Part shown: piece by piece, positions 10,055 to 19,232 of the stretch | Layout: every line of letters starts with the position of its first letter | Position numbering within the stretch: the first letter of the stretch is position 1 | NCBI GenBank assembly: GCA_023935145.1 | Contig: CM043704.1 | Span: 96,063,873 to 96,127,872, forward strand | DNA from: Bretschneidera sinensis | Taxonomy: Eukaryota > Streptophyta > Magnoliopsida > Brassicales > Akaniaceae | Length of the DNA stretch: 64,000 bases | Direction of reading: 5' to 3' | Translations under genes and position numbers: made by a program | The notes under the pieces: model-generated | Told to the model about the DNA's origin: nothing | What the model saw: only the letters and a program-made list of their open reading frames with translations | Database searches by the model: none

Positions 10055-10413
10055 CCAGTCGACTGGGTAAACTTACCAGTCGACTGGGTAAACTTACCAG
10101 TCGACTGGGCCCTTTTGAAAAGATGAACAGTTTCTCTTACCAGTCGACTGGGTAAACGTACCAGTCGACTGGATCAACTGATAGTGAGATACCAGTCTAC
10201 TGGGCTATCGTTACCAGTCGACTGGGGGTTCAAAAAAAATGAAAAAATTTGGCTCCAAGCATGATTTGATTTTATAGACGACTGGAGAAGACTTACCAGT
10301 CGTCTGGAGTTTTTGGCAGAGAGTTACCAGTCGACTGGGTTGAAATTACCAGTCGACTGGACAATCAGGCAGTGACTTACCAGTCGACTGGAGCACATTT
10401 ACCAGTCGACTGG
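10055..10413. promoter_or_regulatory. Second array of CCAGTCGACTGG palindromes, upstream of the third ORF
   Basis: Perfect copies start at 10055, 10076, 10097, 10140, 10161, 10214, 10327, 10349, 10380 and 10402, with variants at 10192, 10274 and 10296. Steps are 21, 21, 43, 21, 31, 22, 60, 22, 31, 22, 31 and 22 bp, the same 22/31 rhythm as in the LTR. The spacers have largely different sequence from the LTR. The array lies directly upstream of the TATA box at 10043-10036 (minus strand), in the gap between pol and the third ORF. Confidence 0.75.
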
Positions 10414-10553
10414 ACCATTAATAAAATTTCCAGTCTTGAATTTTTAGCACGAATTTGTTTATCTATGACATTTTTGAGTGAAGGGAATAATTAAACATGG
10501 ATTAATACTCTATCACTCAATGTCAAACATGCAAATGATGAAATGAGATGCAA

Positions 10554-13500
10554 TCAAACATTCAATTTATCAAAATCAAGCAATCCCATCAACTTTCTTA
10601 TTTTGCAAAAACTAGCTTCACTTAAGGGTTTTGTAAGAATATCAGCTATTTGATCTTCTGAAGGTATAAATTCTAATCTTATATCACCTTTTTGAGCATG
10701 GTCTCTTAAGAAATGATGTCTAATCTCTATATGCTTGGTTCTAGAGTGCTGAATAGGATTTTTGGTTAGGTTGATGGCACTAGTATTATCACAAAATATA
10801 GGAATATTTTTGAGACTCATGCCATAGTCTTCTAGTTGTTGTTTCATCCATAGTACTTGGGCACAACAACTGCCAGCTGCTACATATTCCGCCTCAGCGG
10901 TTGATAGTGCAACTGAATTCTGTTTCTTGGAGAACCAAGAAGTTAACATAGCACCTAAGAATTGGCATGTTCCACTTGTGCTTTTTCTATCTAACCTACA
11001 TCCAGCAAAATCAGCATCCGAATATCCTACTAGCTCAAAAGATGATTCTCTAGAATACCATAATCCTATGGTTTGGGTCCCTTGTAGATATCTAAGGATT
11101 CTTTTTACTGCAACTACATGTGATTCCTTAGGATTAGATTGAAATCTAGCGCACATGCATACACTGAACATTATATCAGGTCTACTTGCAGTCAAGTACA
11201 GTAAAGCACCTATCATGCTTCTATAATATTTAGAATCTGCAGTTTTACCTCCTTCATCAAGATCAAGTTTGGTGGTTGTGCTCATAGGTGTTCCAATTGG
11301 TTTTGAGCTTTCCATCCCGAACCTCTTTAGTAGATCTTTGACGTACTTTTGTTGATTGATGAAGATACCTCCTTTTAGTTGCTTGATTTGCAGTCCAAGG
11401 AAGTAGGTAAGTTCTCCCATCATGCTCATTTCAAATTCACCTTGCATGCACTTTGCAAACTCTTGACACATAGATTCATTAGTAGCACCAAATATAATAT
11501 CATCAACATATATTTGAACTATCAAAGTGTCATTTTTGTGAGTTTTTGTGAAGAGAGTTGTATCTATTTTTCCTCTTACAAAATCATTATCAATCAAAAA
11601 TTTGCTTAGTCTTTCGTACCATGCCCTTGGAGCTTGCTTCAGCCCATATAAAGCCTTAGAAAGCTTGTAGACATGATTTGGAAGACTAGGGTTTTCAAAA
11701 CCAAGAGGTTGTTCAACATAAACCTCTTCTTCTATAAAGCCATTTAAAAAGGCACTTTTCACATCCATTTGAAATAGCTTGAATTTATTAAAGCATGCAA
11801 AGGCTAATAACATTCGAATAGCTTCTAATCTAGCTACGGGAGCATAGGTTTCATCAAAATCTATTCCTTCCTCTTGGTTATATCCCTTAGCAACTAGTCT
11901 AGCCTTATTTCTAGTTACTATACCATTTTCATCCATTTTATTTCTATATACCCATTTAGTTCCAATAATTGAATGATCTTTAGGTCTTGGAACTAGTTTC
12001 CAAACATTGTTTCTCTCAAATTGATTTATCTCTTCCTGCATTGCAATTATCCAATCATTATCTTTTTCAGCTTCTATAAATGTCTTAGGTTCTACTTGAG
12101 ACAAATAAGCTACAAAATTACAAATATTTCTAATGGAAGAGCGAGTTCTTACCCCTTGTGAAGGATCACCAATTACTTGATCAATTGGATGATGATTTAC
12201 ATACCTCCAATCCTTGGGTAGATTTTCCTCTTGTTGACTTGAGGATGGTTGGTCCAAATTTGGAGTTGCCATCCCTTCATTTGTTTGAGAAGAACTCACT
12301 TTTGGGTCAACAATGGGAGTAGAAGTTTCCATTCTTGGAATAAAATCTGCATCATCTTTAAAGGAAACTTCTCCACTACTCATTGGGTTAGATTCATCAA
12401 TAGTTACATGCACAGATTCTTCTACTACTAGAGTTCTCTTATTGAAAACTCTATAAGCCTTACTAGTAGTAGAATATCCTAAAAATATCCCTTCATCGGT
12501 CTTAGAATCAAATTTACCCAAGTTAGTTTTATTGTTATTTAAGATGAAGCACTTACTACCAAAGGCACGAAAATAGGAAATATTGGGCTTTCTCCCTTTC
12601 CATAGTTCATAAGGAGTTTTATCAAGCAGGGGCCTTATCAAAATTCTATTTAAAATATAGCAAGAAGTATTCACGGCTTCAGCCCAAAAATATTTTGGTA
12701 AATTATTTTCACAAAGCATTGTTCTTGAAAATTCTTCTAGAACTCTATTTTTCCTCTCAACAACTCCATTTTGTTGAGGAGTTCTAGGAGCTGAAAAGTT
12801 GTGATTAATTCCATTTTCATCACAAAATTTTGAAAAGCTTTGATTTTCAAATTCTTTGCCATGATCACTTCTTATGCTTGAAATACAAATTCCTTTTTCA
12901 TTTTGTACCTTTTTGCAAAACTTTTCAAATCCTTTGAAAGCTTCATCCTTATAAGCAATAAAAATAACAAAGGTATATCTTGAATAGTCATCAACAATAA
13001 CAAGAGCATATTGATGGCCACCTAGACTAATGGTACTAATTGGACCAAATAAGTCCATATGCAAAAGTTCCAAAGGTCTAGTAGTTGAGACAACATTTTT
13101 TGCTTTGAAAGATATCCTTGATTGTTTTCCCATTTGACAAGCATTGCAAATTTTGTTTTTCTCAAAGTTGATTTTAGGAAGACCAATAACTAAATCTTTT
13201 CTTGAAACAATTTTTAGCAAGTTCATGTTTACATGACCAAGCCTTCTATGCCACAGCCATTGATTTTCACTAAAAGCAGGAAAGCATTTTTCATTATTGG
13301 AATGTAAGGATTTCAAATCAACTATATAGACATTTTCATGTCTATGGCCAATGAATTTGATCTTGTTGCTCTTGATGTCTATAACTAGACAATGAGAGGT
13401 TTCAAATGTGACTTTATATCCTTTGTCACATAATTGACTAATGCTAAGTAAATTTGGCTTTAAGCCTTGTACTAGCAATACATTATCTAAAGTTGAGAAA

Positions 13501-13613
13501 TCATTACCGACTTTTCCATGCCCGATGATCTTTATTTTAGTATTGTCTCCAATGGTCACAAGTCCACCATCTCTTAGAGTTAGCTCCTTGAATACGCTTT
13601 TATCACCGGTCAT
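10554..13613 (-). CDS. Copia pol: protease (part), integrase, reverse transcriptase, RNase H
   Basis: An uninterrupted frame of 1019 residues from the ATG at 13613. The frame is open further upstream to the UAG at 13677-13679 and includes the protease active site LDSGCSKH just before this ATG. Integrase: LWHRRLGH with a C-x2-C pair (CNACQ), then VDDYSRY, SDHGKEF and the [12 protein letters not shown] block with the catalytic Glu. Reverse transcriptase: [44 protein letters not shown]. RNase [32 protein letters not shown]. The pol frame is intact, as expected for a young copy. It is in the same frame as gag and would be made as a gag-pol fusion if the UAG were read through. Confidence 0.95.
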   Translation of the reverse strand: MTGDKSVFKELTLRDGGLVTIGDNTKIKIIGHGKVGNDFSTLDNVLLVQGLKPNLLSISQLCDKGYKVTFETSHCLVIDIKSNKIKFIGHRHENVYIVDLKSLHSNNEKCFPAFSENQWLWHRRLGHVNMNLLKIVSRKDLVIGLPKINFEKNKICNACQMGKQSRISFKAKNVVSTTRPLELLHMDLFGPISTISLGGHQYALVIVDDYSRYTFVIFIAYKDEAFKGFEKFCKKVQNEKGICISSIRSDHGKEFENQSFSKFCDENGINHNFSAPRTPQQNGVVERKNRVLEEFSRTMLCENNLPKYFWAEAVNTSCYILNRILIRPLLDKTPYELWKGRKPNISYFRAFGSKCFILNNNKTNLGKFDSKTDEGIFLGYSTTSKAYRVFNKRTLVVEESVHVTIDESNPMSSGEVSFKDDADFIPRMETSTPIVDPKVSSSQTNEGMATPNLDQPSSSQQEENLPKDWRYVNHHPIDQVIGDPSQGVRTRSSIRNICNFVAYLSQVEPKTFIEAEKDNDWIIAMQEEINQFERNNVWKLVPRPKDHSIIGTKWVYRNKMDENGIVTRNKARLVAKGYNQEEGIDFDETYAPVARLEAIRMLLAFACFNKFKLFQMDVKSAFLNGFIEEEVYVEQPLGFENPSLPNHVYKLSKALYGLKQAPRAWYERLSKFLIDNDFVRGKIDTTLFTKTHKNDTLIVQIYVDDIIFGATNESMCQEFAKCMQGEFEMSMMGELTYFLGLQIKQLKGGIFINQQKYVKDLLKRFGMESSKPIGTPMSTTTKLDLDEGGKTADSKYYRSMIGALLYLTASRPDIMFSVCMCARFQSNPKESHVVAVKRILRYLQGTQTIGLWYSRESSFELVGYSDADFAGCRLDRKSTSGTCQFLGAMLTSWFSKKQNSVALSTAEAEYVAAGSCCAQVLWMKQQLEDYGMSLKNIPIFCDNTSAINLTKNPIQHSRTKHIEIRHHFLRDHAQKGDIRLEFIPSEDQIADILTKPLSEASFCKIRKLMGLLDFDKLNV

Positions 13614-13676
13614 ATGCTTCGAGCAACCGCTATCAAGGTACCAACAGTTACCTTTCTCCTTGGTGTGAAGGCAAAT

Positions 13677-13679
13677 CTA
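13677..13679 (-). other. In-frame UAG between gag and pol
   Basis: A single amber codon. The frame is open on both sides; 21 sense codons containing the protease DSG motif separate it from the first pol ATG. The context on the minus strand is GTG ATG TAG ATT TGC. Related plant elements usually have one continuous gag-pol frame. Confidence 0.85.
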
Positions 13680-15650
13680 CATCACACAAGGATATACGAT
13701 AGCATTTTTAGGTACCCAAAATTTCTTGGGTCCTTTGGGGTTAGTCCTTGAAAATACGGTTCCTTTTGGGACCCATACTTTCTTAACAATATATGGTACT
13801 CTATGAACATGTTGATGATGCACAGACCTATCATTATAGTCATAAAAATTTCTAGGAAATTTTAAATGTGCATTCCTATAATCCTTAGGATGATAGTTCC
13901 TAAGATACATGATTCTACGGTAAGGGGTATGAAAATGCATGTCATTTCCAGAAAATGAACGATGATGCATTCTAGGATACATGCTAGCATATGTATGCAA
14001 GTTATTTCTAGAATAGCTATGATGGTGATTCCTAGGTTGAGCATGAGCAGAATGCATTCTTTGATTATACACATTGTTCCTAGAATGAGCATGATGATTA
14101 TTTCTAGGATGTGTATGAGCATTTCTAGAATGAGCATACAAATAAGCATGAGTATTTTTAGGATGCTTCAATTTAGTATGATCATTTAAGTTTCTAGAGT
14201 TCCTCGGATTTATTAAGGGAGTGCTTTTAACAAGGTTAGGAGCTTTCGAAGTAGAAGCTCCATCTACACAAGAGGCTTTCATGAATAAGCTCTCTTTTGT
14301 TTTTTGTTTTCCCAAAGGAGAATATCCTACACCAGATTTTCCTCCACTTAATCTTTGGGAAGAAAGCACTTCATCAAGTTTTTCTTTACCAAGCATAAGT
14401 CTAGATACAGTGCTGTTTAATTCAGAAATTTTATTTTTCAAATTTTCATTTTCATCTTTAAGAAAATCTTGAGACGAATTATACAGTAAAGATGATAATT
14501 TTTCTTTTTCTTCTCTAAGAACTATCATTTCCTTAGAAAGAGATGATACTTCTTTCTTAAGAACAGAATTTCTAGAATCAAATTTCTTTAATTCTTCATG
14601 CATTTCATTTATGACTTCTAGTAATTCTTCACTACTAGTAACAATATTATTTTTTGAAGAGGGAGAAGATGTTACCTCACTTTCATCATCGATTGCCATT
14701 AAACAGAGGTTGGCAATCTCTTCGTATCCAATTTCTTTGTCTGATGACTCATCTTCTTCGTCATCGCTCCAGGTAGTTGCTACCATAGCTTTCTTCTTGA
14801 AGCCCTTGTATGGTTTGCTTGAAACCGGACAGTCAGCTTTTATATGTCCTGGCTTCTTGCAGCCATAGCACATAAGTGGTTCCCTTTTTGAGGTGGGATC
14901 CTTTGAGTAAGGTTTCTTGCTTTTCTTCAAGAACCTGTGGAATCGTCTGGTGATTAAAGCCATTTCACCATCTTCTTCACTGCTCTCTGCTTCTTGTTCT
15001 AATTCCTTTTCTTTGTTGCTCGTAGAAGCTTTGAGAGCAATTTGCTTCTTCTTCTTCTCATCATCATTGACGATGGGAGTCATTTCTTCCATCTCGTATG
15101 TCAATAATGACCCAAGCAGCGTCTCAACATCAAGCTTGTCAAGATTTTTGGCCTCTTGAATGGCTGTCCTCTTTGGTTTCCATTCTGGAGGTAGAGATCT
15201 TAAGATTTTTCTGGTTAGTTCAACTTCCTCAATATTCTTGCCAAGCAATTTTAAACTATTTATAATAGTAGTAAATCGTGAGTGCATTTCAGAAATGGTT
15301 TCATTAGGAGACATCTTAAAAGATTCATATTCAGAAATTAGCATGTAAATTTTAGACTTTTTTACTTCACTTGTTCCTTCATATGTGACTTGCAATTTGT
15401 CCCATATTTCTTTAGCAGAAACGCATGCAGATATTTTGTTATATTCAGAAATATCTAAAGCACAATGTAGCATGCTTGTTGCTCTGCTATTGAGAGACAT
15501 CGTTCTACAATCCTCGTCAGTAAACTCAGTTTTGAGTTTAGGCATTGTATGAAGAGTCTCTCCAATAACTATTTCTTTTGAGGGAATTTTAGGTCCCTCT
15601 TCTATAATTCTCCATAGATTGTAATCTTGTCCTTCGACGAAGATTTTCAT
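13677..15650 (-). CDS. Copia gag (nucleocapsid polyprotein), N-terminus disturbed
   Basis: 657 residues from the ATG at 15650. The capsid-like UBN2 region covers about residues 1-190; the zinc knuckle CYGCKKPGHIKADC (C-x2-C-x4-H-x4-C) is near residue 260; a coiled coil follows at about 340-430; then there is a long His/Asn/Arg-rich repeat region (about 500-610). The natural start is probably the ATG at 15736 (MAANSYSEGH...), which runs one base out of phase before reaching this frame. The codons just before 15650 still encode the usual NYNYWKNR motif. The frame ends at UAG 13679-13677 and continues in phase into pol. Confidence 0.9.
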   Translation of the reverse strand: MKIFVEGQDYNLWRIIEEGPKIPSKEIVIGETLHTMPKLKTEFTDEDCRTMSLNSRATSMLHCALDISEYNKISACVSAKEIWDKLQVTYEGTSEVKKSKIYMLISEYESFKMSPNETISEMHSRFTTIINSLKLLGKNIEEVELTRKILRSLPPEWKPKRTAIQEAKNLDKLDVETLLGSLLTYEMEEMTPIVNDDEKKKKQIALKASTSNKEKELEQEAESSEEDGEMALITRRFHRFLKKSKKPYSKDPTSKREPLMCYGCKKPGHIKADCPVSSKPYKGFKKKAMVATTWSDDEEDESSDKEIGYEEIANLCLMAIDDESEVTSSPSSKNNIVTSSEELLEVINEMHEELKKFDSRNSVLKKEVSSLSKEMIVLREEKEKLSSLLYNSSQDFLKDENENLKNKISELNSTVSRLMLGKEKLDEVLSSQRLSGGKSGVGYSPLGKQKTKESLFMKASCVDGASTSKAPNLVKSTPLINPRNSRNLNDHTKLKHPKNTHAYLYAHSRNAHTHPRNNHHAHSRNNVYNQRMHSAHAQPRNHHHSYSRNNLHTYASMYPRMHHRSFSGNDMHFHTPYRRIMYLRNYHPKDYRNAHLKFPRNFYDYNDRSVHHQHVHRVPYIVKKVWVPKGTVFSRTNPKGPKKFWVPKNAIVYPCVM

Positions 15651-15776
15651 TCTATTTTTCCAGTAGTTATAATTTGATCATTGAACAATGGAGGTCTAGT
15701 ATAAGAGTGTCCCTCAGAGTAGCTATTTGCTGCCATTGGATCAACTCTAGGAATTTAAGCCTTATAAAGAGAACGA

Positions 15777-15789
15777 GGCTCTGATACCA
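15777..15789 (-). other. Primer binding site (initiator tRNA-Met)
   Basis: TGGTATCAGAGCC on the minus strand, two bases inside the 5' LTR. TGGTATCAGAGC is the usual plant Copia primer site, complementary to the 3' end of initiator tRNA-Met. Confidence 0.9.
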
Positions 15790-16365
15790 ATTGTAGCTCG
15801 AGGTTTCAACCCAAGAGGGGGGGTGAATTGGGTTTTTAAAAACTTTCGCGGAATTTATACAAGTTTATAAAAACTGATAAGCAACAAATAATTAATACAA
15901 GTAGAAAGCTGTAAATAAAGAGTTTAAGGAAAGAGGATGCAAACACAGTTATAGTGGTTCGGCAATATCGGATTCGTTCCGACCCTACGTCCACTCTCTT
16001 CAAGGAACTCCTTGAAGTAATCCACTAAGAAAGCTTAGTCGCACAACTTAGCCGGGTGTTGCACAAACCGTACACAAGCAATTTACAGGAATTGCTTAAA
16101 CCGAAAAATCCCCTTCCTTTCGGAAGTTTCCCCTTCCTCTCGGAAGTAATCCCTTTACAAAGATGGTGTAAAGTAAAAGGTAGAGAGACAACAAATGAAA
16201 GCTTATTACAACAGAAATGTCTCTCTTTCAAAGTAAAGCTTGAAGAAATGGCTCAATAAGATTATTTCAAAGCTTTTTGTGTTTCAAGAGTATAAAAACT
16301 TGATTATATGAGATCAACTCTTTTTGAATATGTGCTGCTTGTTATTGAATGCTTTGCTGAGAGGG

Positions 16366-16373
16366 TTTATATA
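16366..16373 (-). promoter_or_regulatory. TATA box of the 5' LTR
   Basis: TATATAAA on the minus strand, followed by CCCTCTCAGC. The equivalent in the 3' LTR is 7221-7228. It lies between the palindrome array (upstream) and the rest of the LTR, as expected for the U3 promoter. Confidence 0.7.
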
Positions 16374-16468
16374 GCAATCAATTAATATGACCGTTTTGGA
16401 CTTTAATTTGAAAAAGATTTACTTTAAAACGTTCAGATTTGGAGTCCAACGGTCATATTTTTGAACTA

Positions 16469-16733
16469 CCAGTCGACTGGGTCGAGATACCAGTCGACTG
16501 GGTTCACTTGAAAAATATACGTTTTCAGACCTTCTGGGTATCCAGTCGACTGGTATATATCATCCAGTCGACTGGGGACTTTCTGTCCATTTTGCCAGTC
16601 GACTGGGTTGATTCATCCAGTCGACTGGGAAATTACTGGTCAAAGTACCAGTCGACTGGGTTAATTCATCCAGTCGACTGGGTACCTTCTGACCCATATA
16701 CCAGTCGACTGGTATATGTACCCAGTCGACTGG
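16469..16733. promoter_or_regulatory. Array of ten CCAGTCGACTGG palindromes in U3 of the 5' LTR
   Basis: The same ten sites shifted by 9145 bp (starts 16469, 16490, 16542, 16564, 16595, 16617, 16648, 16670, 16701, 16722). This copy is the one placed to drive the genomic transcript, upstream of the TATA box at 16373-16366 on the minus strand. Confidence 0.8.
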
Positions 16734-17044
16734 GTTGTCTTCCAACCCAGTTTTTCTTCTGTTTTTTTATTTAAAAAACATTTTAAAATTAATGGTTTTA
16801 GAAAAACCATTTGTGTTTGAGCCATTGAACAAGCTAATACAATGTATGAGTGAGACTTACATTGGTTCTAAACCTTAAGACCTATACTAGATCTTCAGTC
16901 TTCACTTGATACTTGATTTGGTTCGAGTTTTTGCACTTTGTTCCTTGGTTGAATGTGTTTGATCCTTAATACAACTTAGTTTAAACATGTTAGTTAAATA
17001 ACAGTTGTGTTTTGCCATCATTAAAATACGGGCGAGGGTCAACA

Positions 17045-17049
17045 CAATG
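17045..17049. repeat. Copia target-site duplication, right
   Basis: CAATG, identical to 6642-6646. Confidence 0.9.
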
Positions 17050-17837
17050 AAACCTCAAAGACTCGATATTTGAGTCCTTCAGAAGCAATCTGTTAGAAAC
17101 CATGAAAATATTATTTCTATGCATCAATATAGCCTAAAATACATCCTATACAGACTTCAAATTGTTTTAACAAAAACACAATAGCATGCAAGATTTAAGG
17201 TAAAGGTTCACAGTCTAGCGTCCTCCTCACACAAAGTATGCAAATGAGATGCAGCAAAATGATATAGACGGCAGCTACTCTACAGACTTTCTGAAAGTCT
17301 TGTTGAGAAGCAATTTGCCAGAATAGTGAAGTTTATCATTAGAAGCTCAAGAAAAAAATTATAAACATCTTATTAAATAATAAATATCATAACATAGAAC
17401 AGTATAAGAACATATACCCAGCACACTGGTTGCTAAGGCATGGTGAAGAAAATGATAAAATCACAATTAATTAAAAAAAGGTCTACCATTTAGTTTTCAT
17501 TGATTAATAGTTTATCATTTAGTACATGACAAACAAAAGAATTCTACAGTCTACTGGCTACCTCTACGGCTATTATTATCTTTGATAAAGTTTATTTCTC
17601 ATTTTGAAACTTGAGATTTGAAATAAATTTTAATTTTCTCTTCTACCACAACTGGGAAAGCAAAAAAGAATTCAACCTTTTATCATGATACAAACTGTAT
17701 AATATATGAAAACCCATAATATAAATATTTTTTAGAAACAAAATACAAACAATTCAATCCAATTTGTGGTTTACGTATATCCAAACCAATCAATTTACAA
17801 TACAAGTAAAGCAAGAGCTCATAAACAAGTAAAGAAT

Positions 17838-18149
17838 TCAACCTTCTGGGCAATTAAAACATTGATTCCAAACTTTGTACTGTTTGTTTTCGAAAAAGAA
17901 AAGTGTAAAAGGAAAAGGAAAAGTGAAAAACCATGCCAGCACTTTCCAAGGAAAATGAAGACTGCATAGTACTGCATACCTTTCTGGCTTTCTCTCACCA
18001 AACTTCACATTCACCACCTGGGTTTCTTTCAAGAGAAAACGATAGCCCCACAAAGAAACGAAGAAAGAGATACTGAGGAGACTGAAATTCTCAATCAGAG
18101 AGGCTAGGTTTAGTGAATTGTAATTTCTTTTTCTCAAAATACCCATCAT
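17838..18149 (-). other. Unidentified exon-like segment in the hAT element
   Basis: A minus-strand frame starting MMGILRKRNYNS carries a hydrophobic stretch (FSLLSISFFVSLWGYRF). It reaches KPERY, followed by GTATGC at about 17981, a possible splice donor facing the S3a exon acceptor at 17090. This could be a second captured exon or 5' UTR from another gene. I do not recognise the protein. Confidence 0.25.
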
Positions 18150-18479
18150 TCTATTATCTAATTACAACAAGCTATGCCCTGTTTAGTTGTTTGGATTTGG
18201 ACTGTGCTACATATAATTTTACTCATTCATTATACTATAATTATTTAAACACAATTTTATATTTAATAAATATATAATATATATACAATATAATTATATA
18301 TTTGACCGGGTTACTGGTTTGGGTCGGTTTGAAAATTTTGAACCCATGACCCAACCCAATCCATCAGGTTCAAAAAAATTTCAACCCAACCCAACTTTTA
18401 AAAAGACTTAGCCCAATCCAACCCATTGTATCGGTTTGAATCGGGTCTACGGGTCAACCGGGTTCCATGCTCACCCCTA

Positions 18480-18487
18480 GTATATAG
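18480..18487. repeat. hAT target-site duplication, right
   Basis: GTATATAG, identical to 6072-6079. Confidence 0.85.
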
Positions 18488-19232
18488 CATAAAAAAACAC
18501 AGATAAAAGATACGCATAATTTATCCTGAAAAATTGCTTCTAAGGGTATGTTTGGATTCTGCTATGTATAATTTATCATGGAAAATTGATTTAAAATATG
18601 TGTTTGGAATTTGAAAAAATTGAAGCAAATAAAAATTTAGAGAACTTTTTTTAAAAAAAAAAAAAAATCATATGAAACTATTTTTTTATTTAATCATGTT
18701 AAATTATGAAACATAAATAGAAAAAAGAAATTGTTTTTCAATATTCCTTTCAGCTATCCTTTCTTTCAAAACTTCTAAAATCCAAACGCAAGCAGTGAAC
18801 CAGATTATGCTTTTTGAAAGAACTATAAATATACAATTTCTTATGAAATGCTTTAGTGAAAAAATTGATTTGGCATATTAGTAAGATTTGTGATATTGAA
18901 AAATGTTTTTGAGTTTTATACTTGCATTAGATTTGTAAAAAGATAAAGTAGGGAGGCTATCCTACATGCTCACCAAAGAGCATTGAGCTCAGCACACAAA
19001 GTGAATCTGGAGTAGTCCCAACCGCACTTACGGAGTCGAAGCTAAAGGTCACTTAAGTACAATGAAAACCTAAGTTTAACACCATCACACCTATAGAAGA
19101 CTCAAACCCAGACATTTCTAACGAGGCAGATAAGAATAAATTCACATTACCAAAATCGTTATTTGATTATATTTTGGGAATTTATTCATGTGGGTCATAC
19201 AGAAATAAGAGCAGACTGCAAAAAAAATTCCA
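18488..19232. other. Intergenic, no gene seen
   Basis: AT-rich sequence between the hAT element and the 3' end of the phosphatase gene, with homopolymer A/T runs. Nothing recognised. Confidence 0.5.

Larger units (their letters stand above)
6647..17044 (-). mobile_element. SIRE-like Ty1/Copia LTR retrotransposon, full length, with a third ORF
   Basis: A 10,398-bp element on the minus strand. Its 5' LTR is at the right (15792-17044), followed leftward by the primer binding site, gag, pol (protease, integrase, reverse transcriptase, RNase H: the Copia order), a palindrome array with a TATA box, a third ORF, the polypurine tract and the 3' LTR (6647-7899). A 5-bp target duplication, CAATG, flanks it. 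The LTRs have the same length (constant offset 9145), and I found no difference between them, so the insertion is recent. Lineage is judged from gag/pol style and the extra 3' ORF, as in SIRE/Maximus elements. Lesions: a frame problem at the expected gag start and a UAG between gag and pol. Confidence 0.95.
15792..17044 (-). repeat. Copia 5' LTR (1253 bp)
   Basis: Same sequence as 6647-7899 as far as I can read. It is the promoter-bearing LTR for the minus-strand transcript; the primer binding site lies at its left edge. Confidence 0.95.
6549..17089 (-). pseudogene. Captured exon of 40S ribosomal protein S3a (eS1), split by the Copia insertion
   Basis: Read on the minus strand, 17089-17050 followed by 6646-6549 forms 138 bases (46 codons) without a stop. 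It begins IASEGLKYRVFEVSLADLQ and ends RNVLTNFW, the well-conserved S3a block. An acceptor (AACAG) precedes it and a donor (GTATG) follows, so a complete exon with splice sites was captured. No other S3a exon is seen inside the hAT element; the expected N-terminal exon is absent from 17090-18300. The Copia insertion sits within the codons for Ser-Leu (target CATTG on this strand). It is therefore a fragment, not a functional gene. Confidence 0.85.
6080..18479. mobile_element. hAT-like DNA element (1997 bp without its nested insertion) carrying host exons
   Basis: The left end reads TAGGGGTGAGCATGG, and the right end is its exact inverse, CCATGCTCACCCCTA. It is flanked by a perfect 8-bp target duplication, GTATATAG (6072-6079 and 18480-18487), the hallmark length of hAT elements. 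Subterminal regions are rich in CAACCCAACCC-type repeats in opposite orientation at the two ends. No transposase frame is present. The cargo includes an exon of ribosomal protein S3a (6549-6646 plus 17050-17089), split by the Copia element at 6647-17044. A relative with the same ends but different cargo lies at 43622-44985. Confidence 0.85.

Noticed and set aside
18960..19110. Possible tRNA or small RNA in the GC-richer patch next to the phosphatase gene
   Set aside because: No cloverleaf or box A/B pattern could be fitted.
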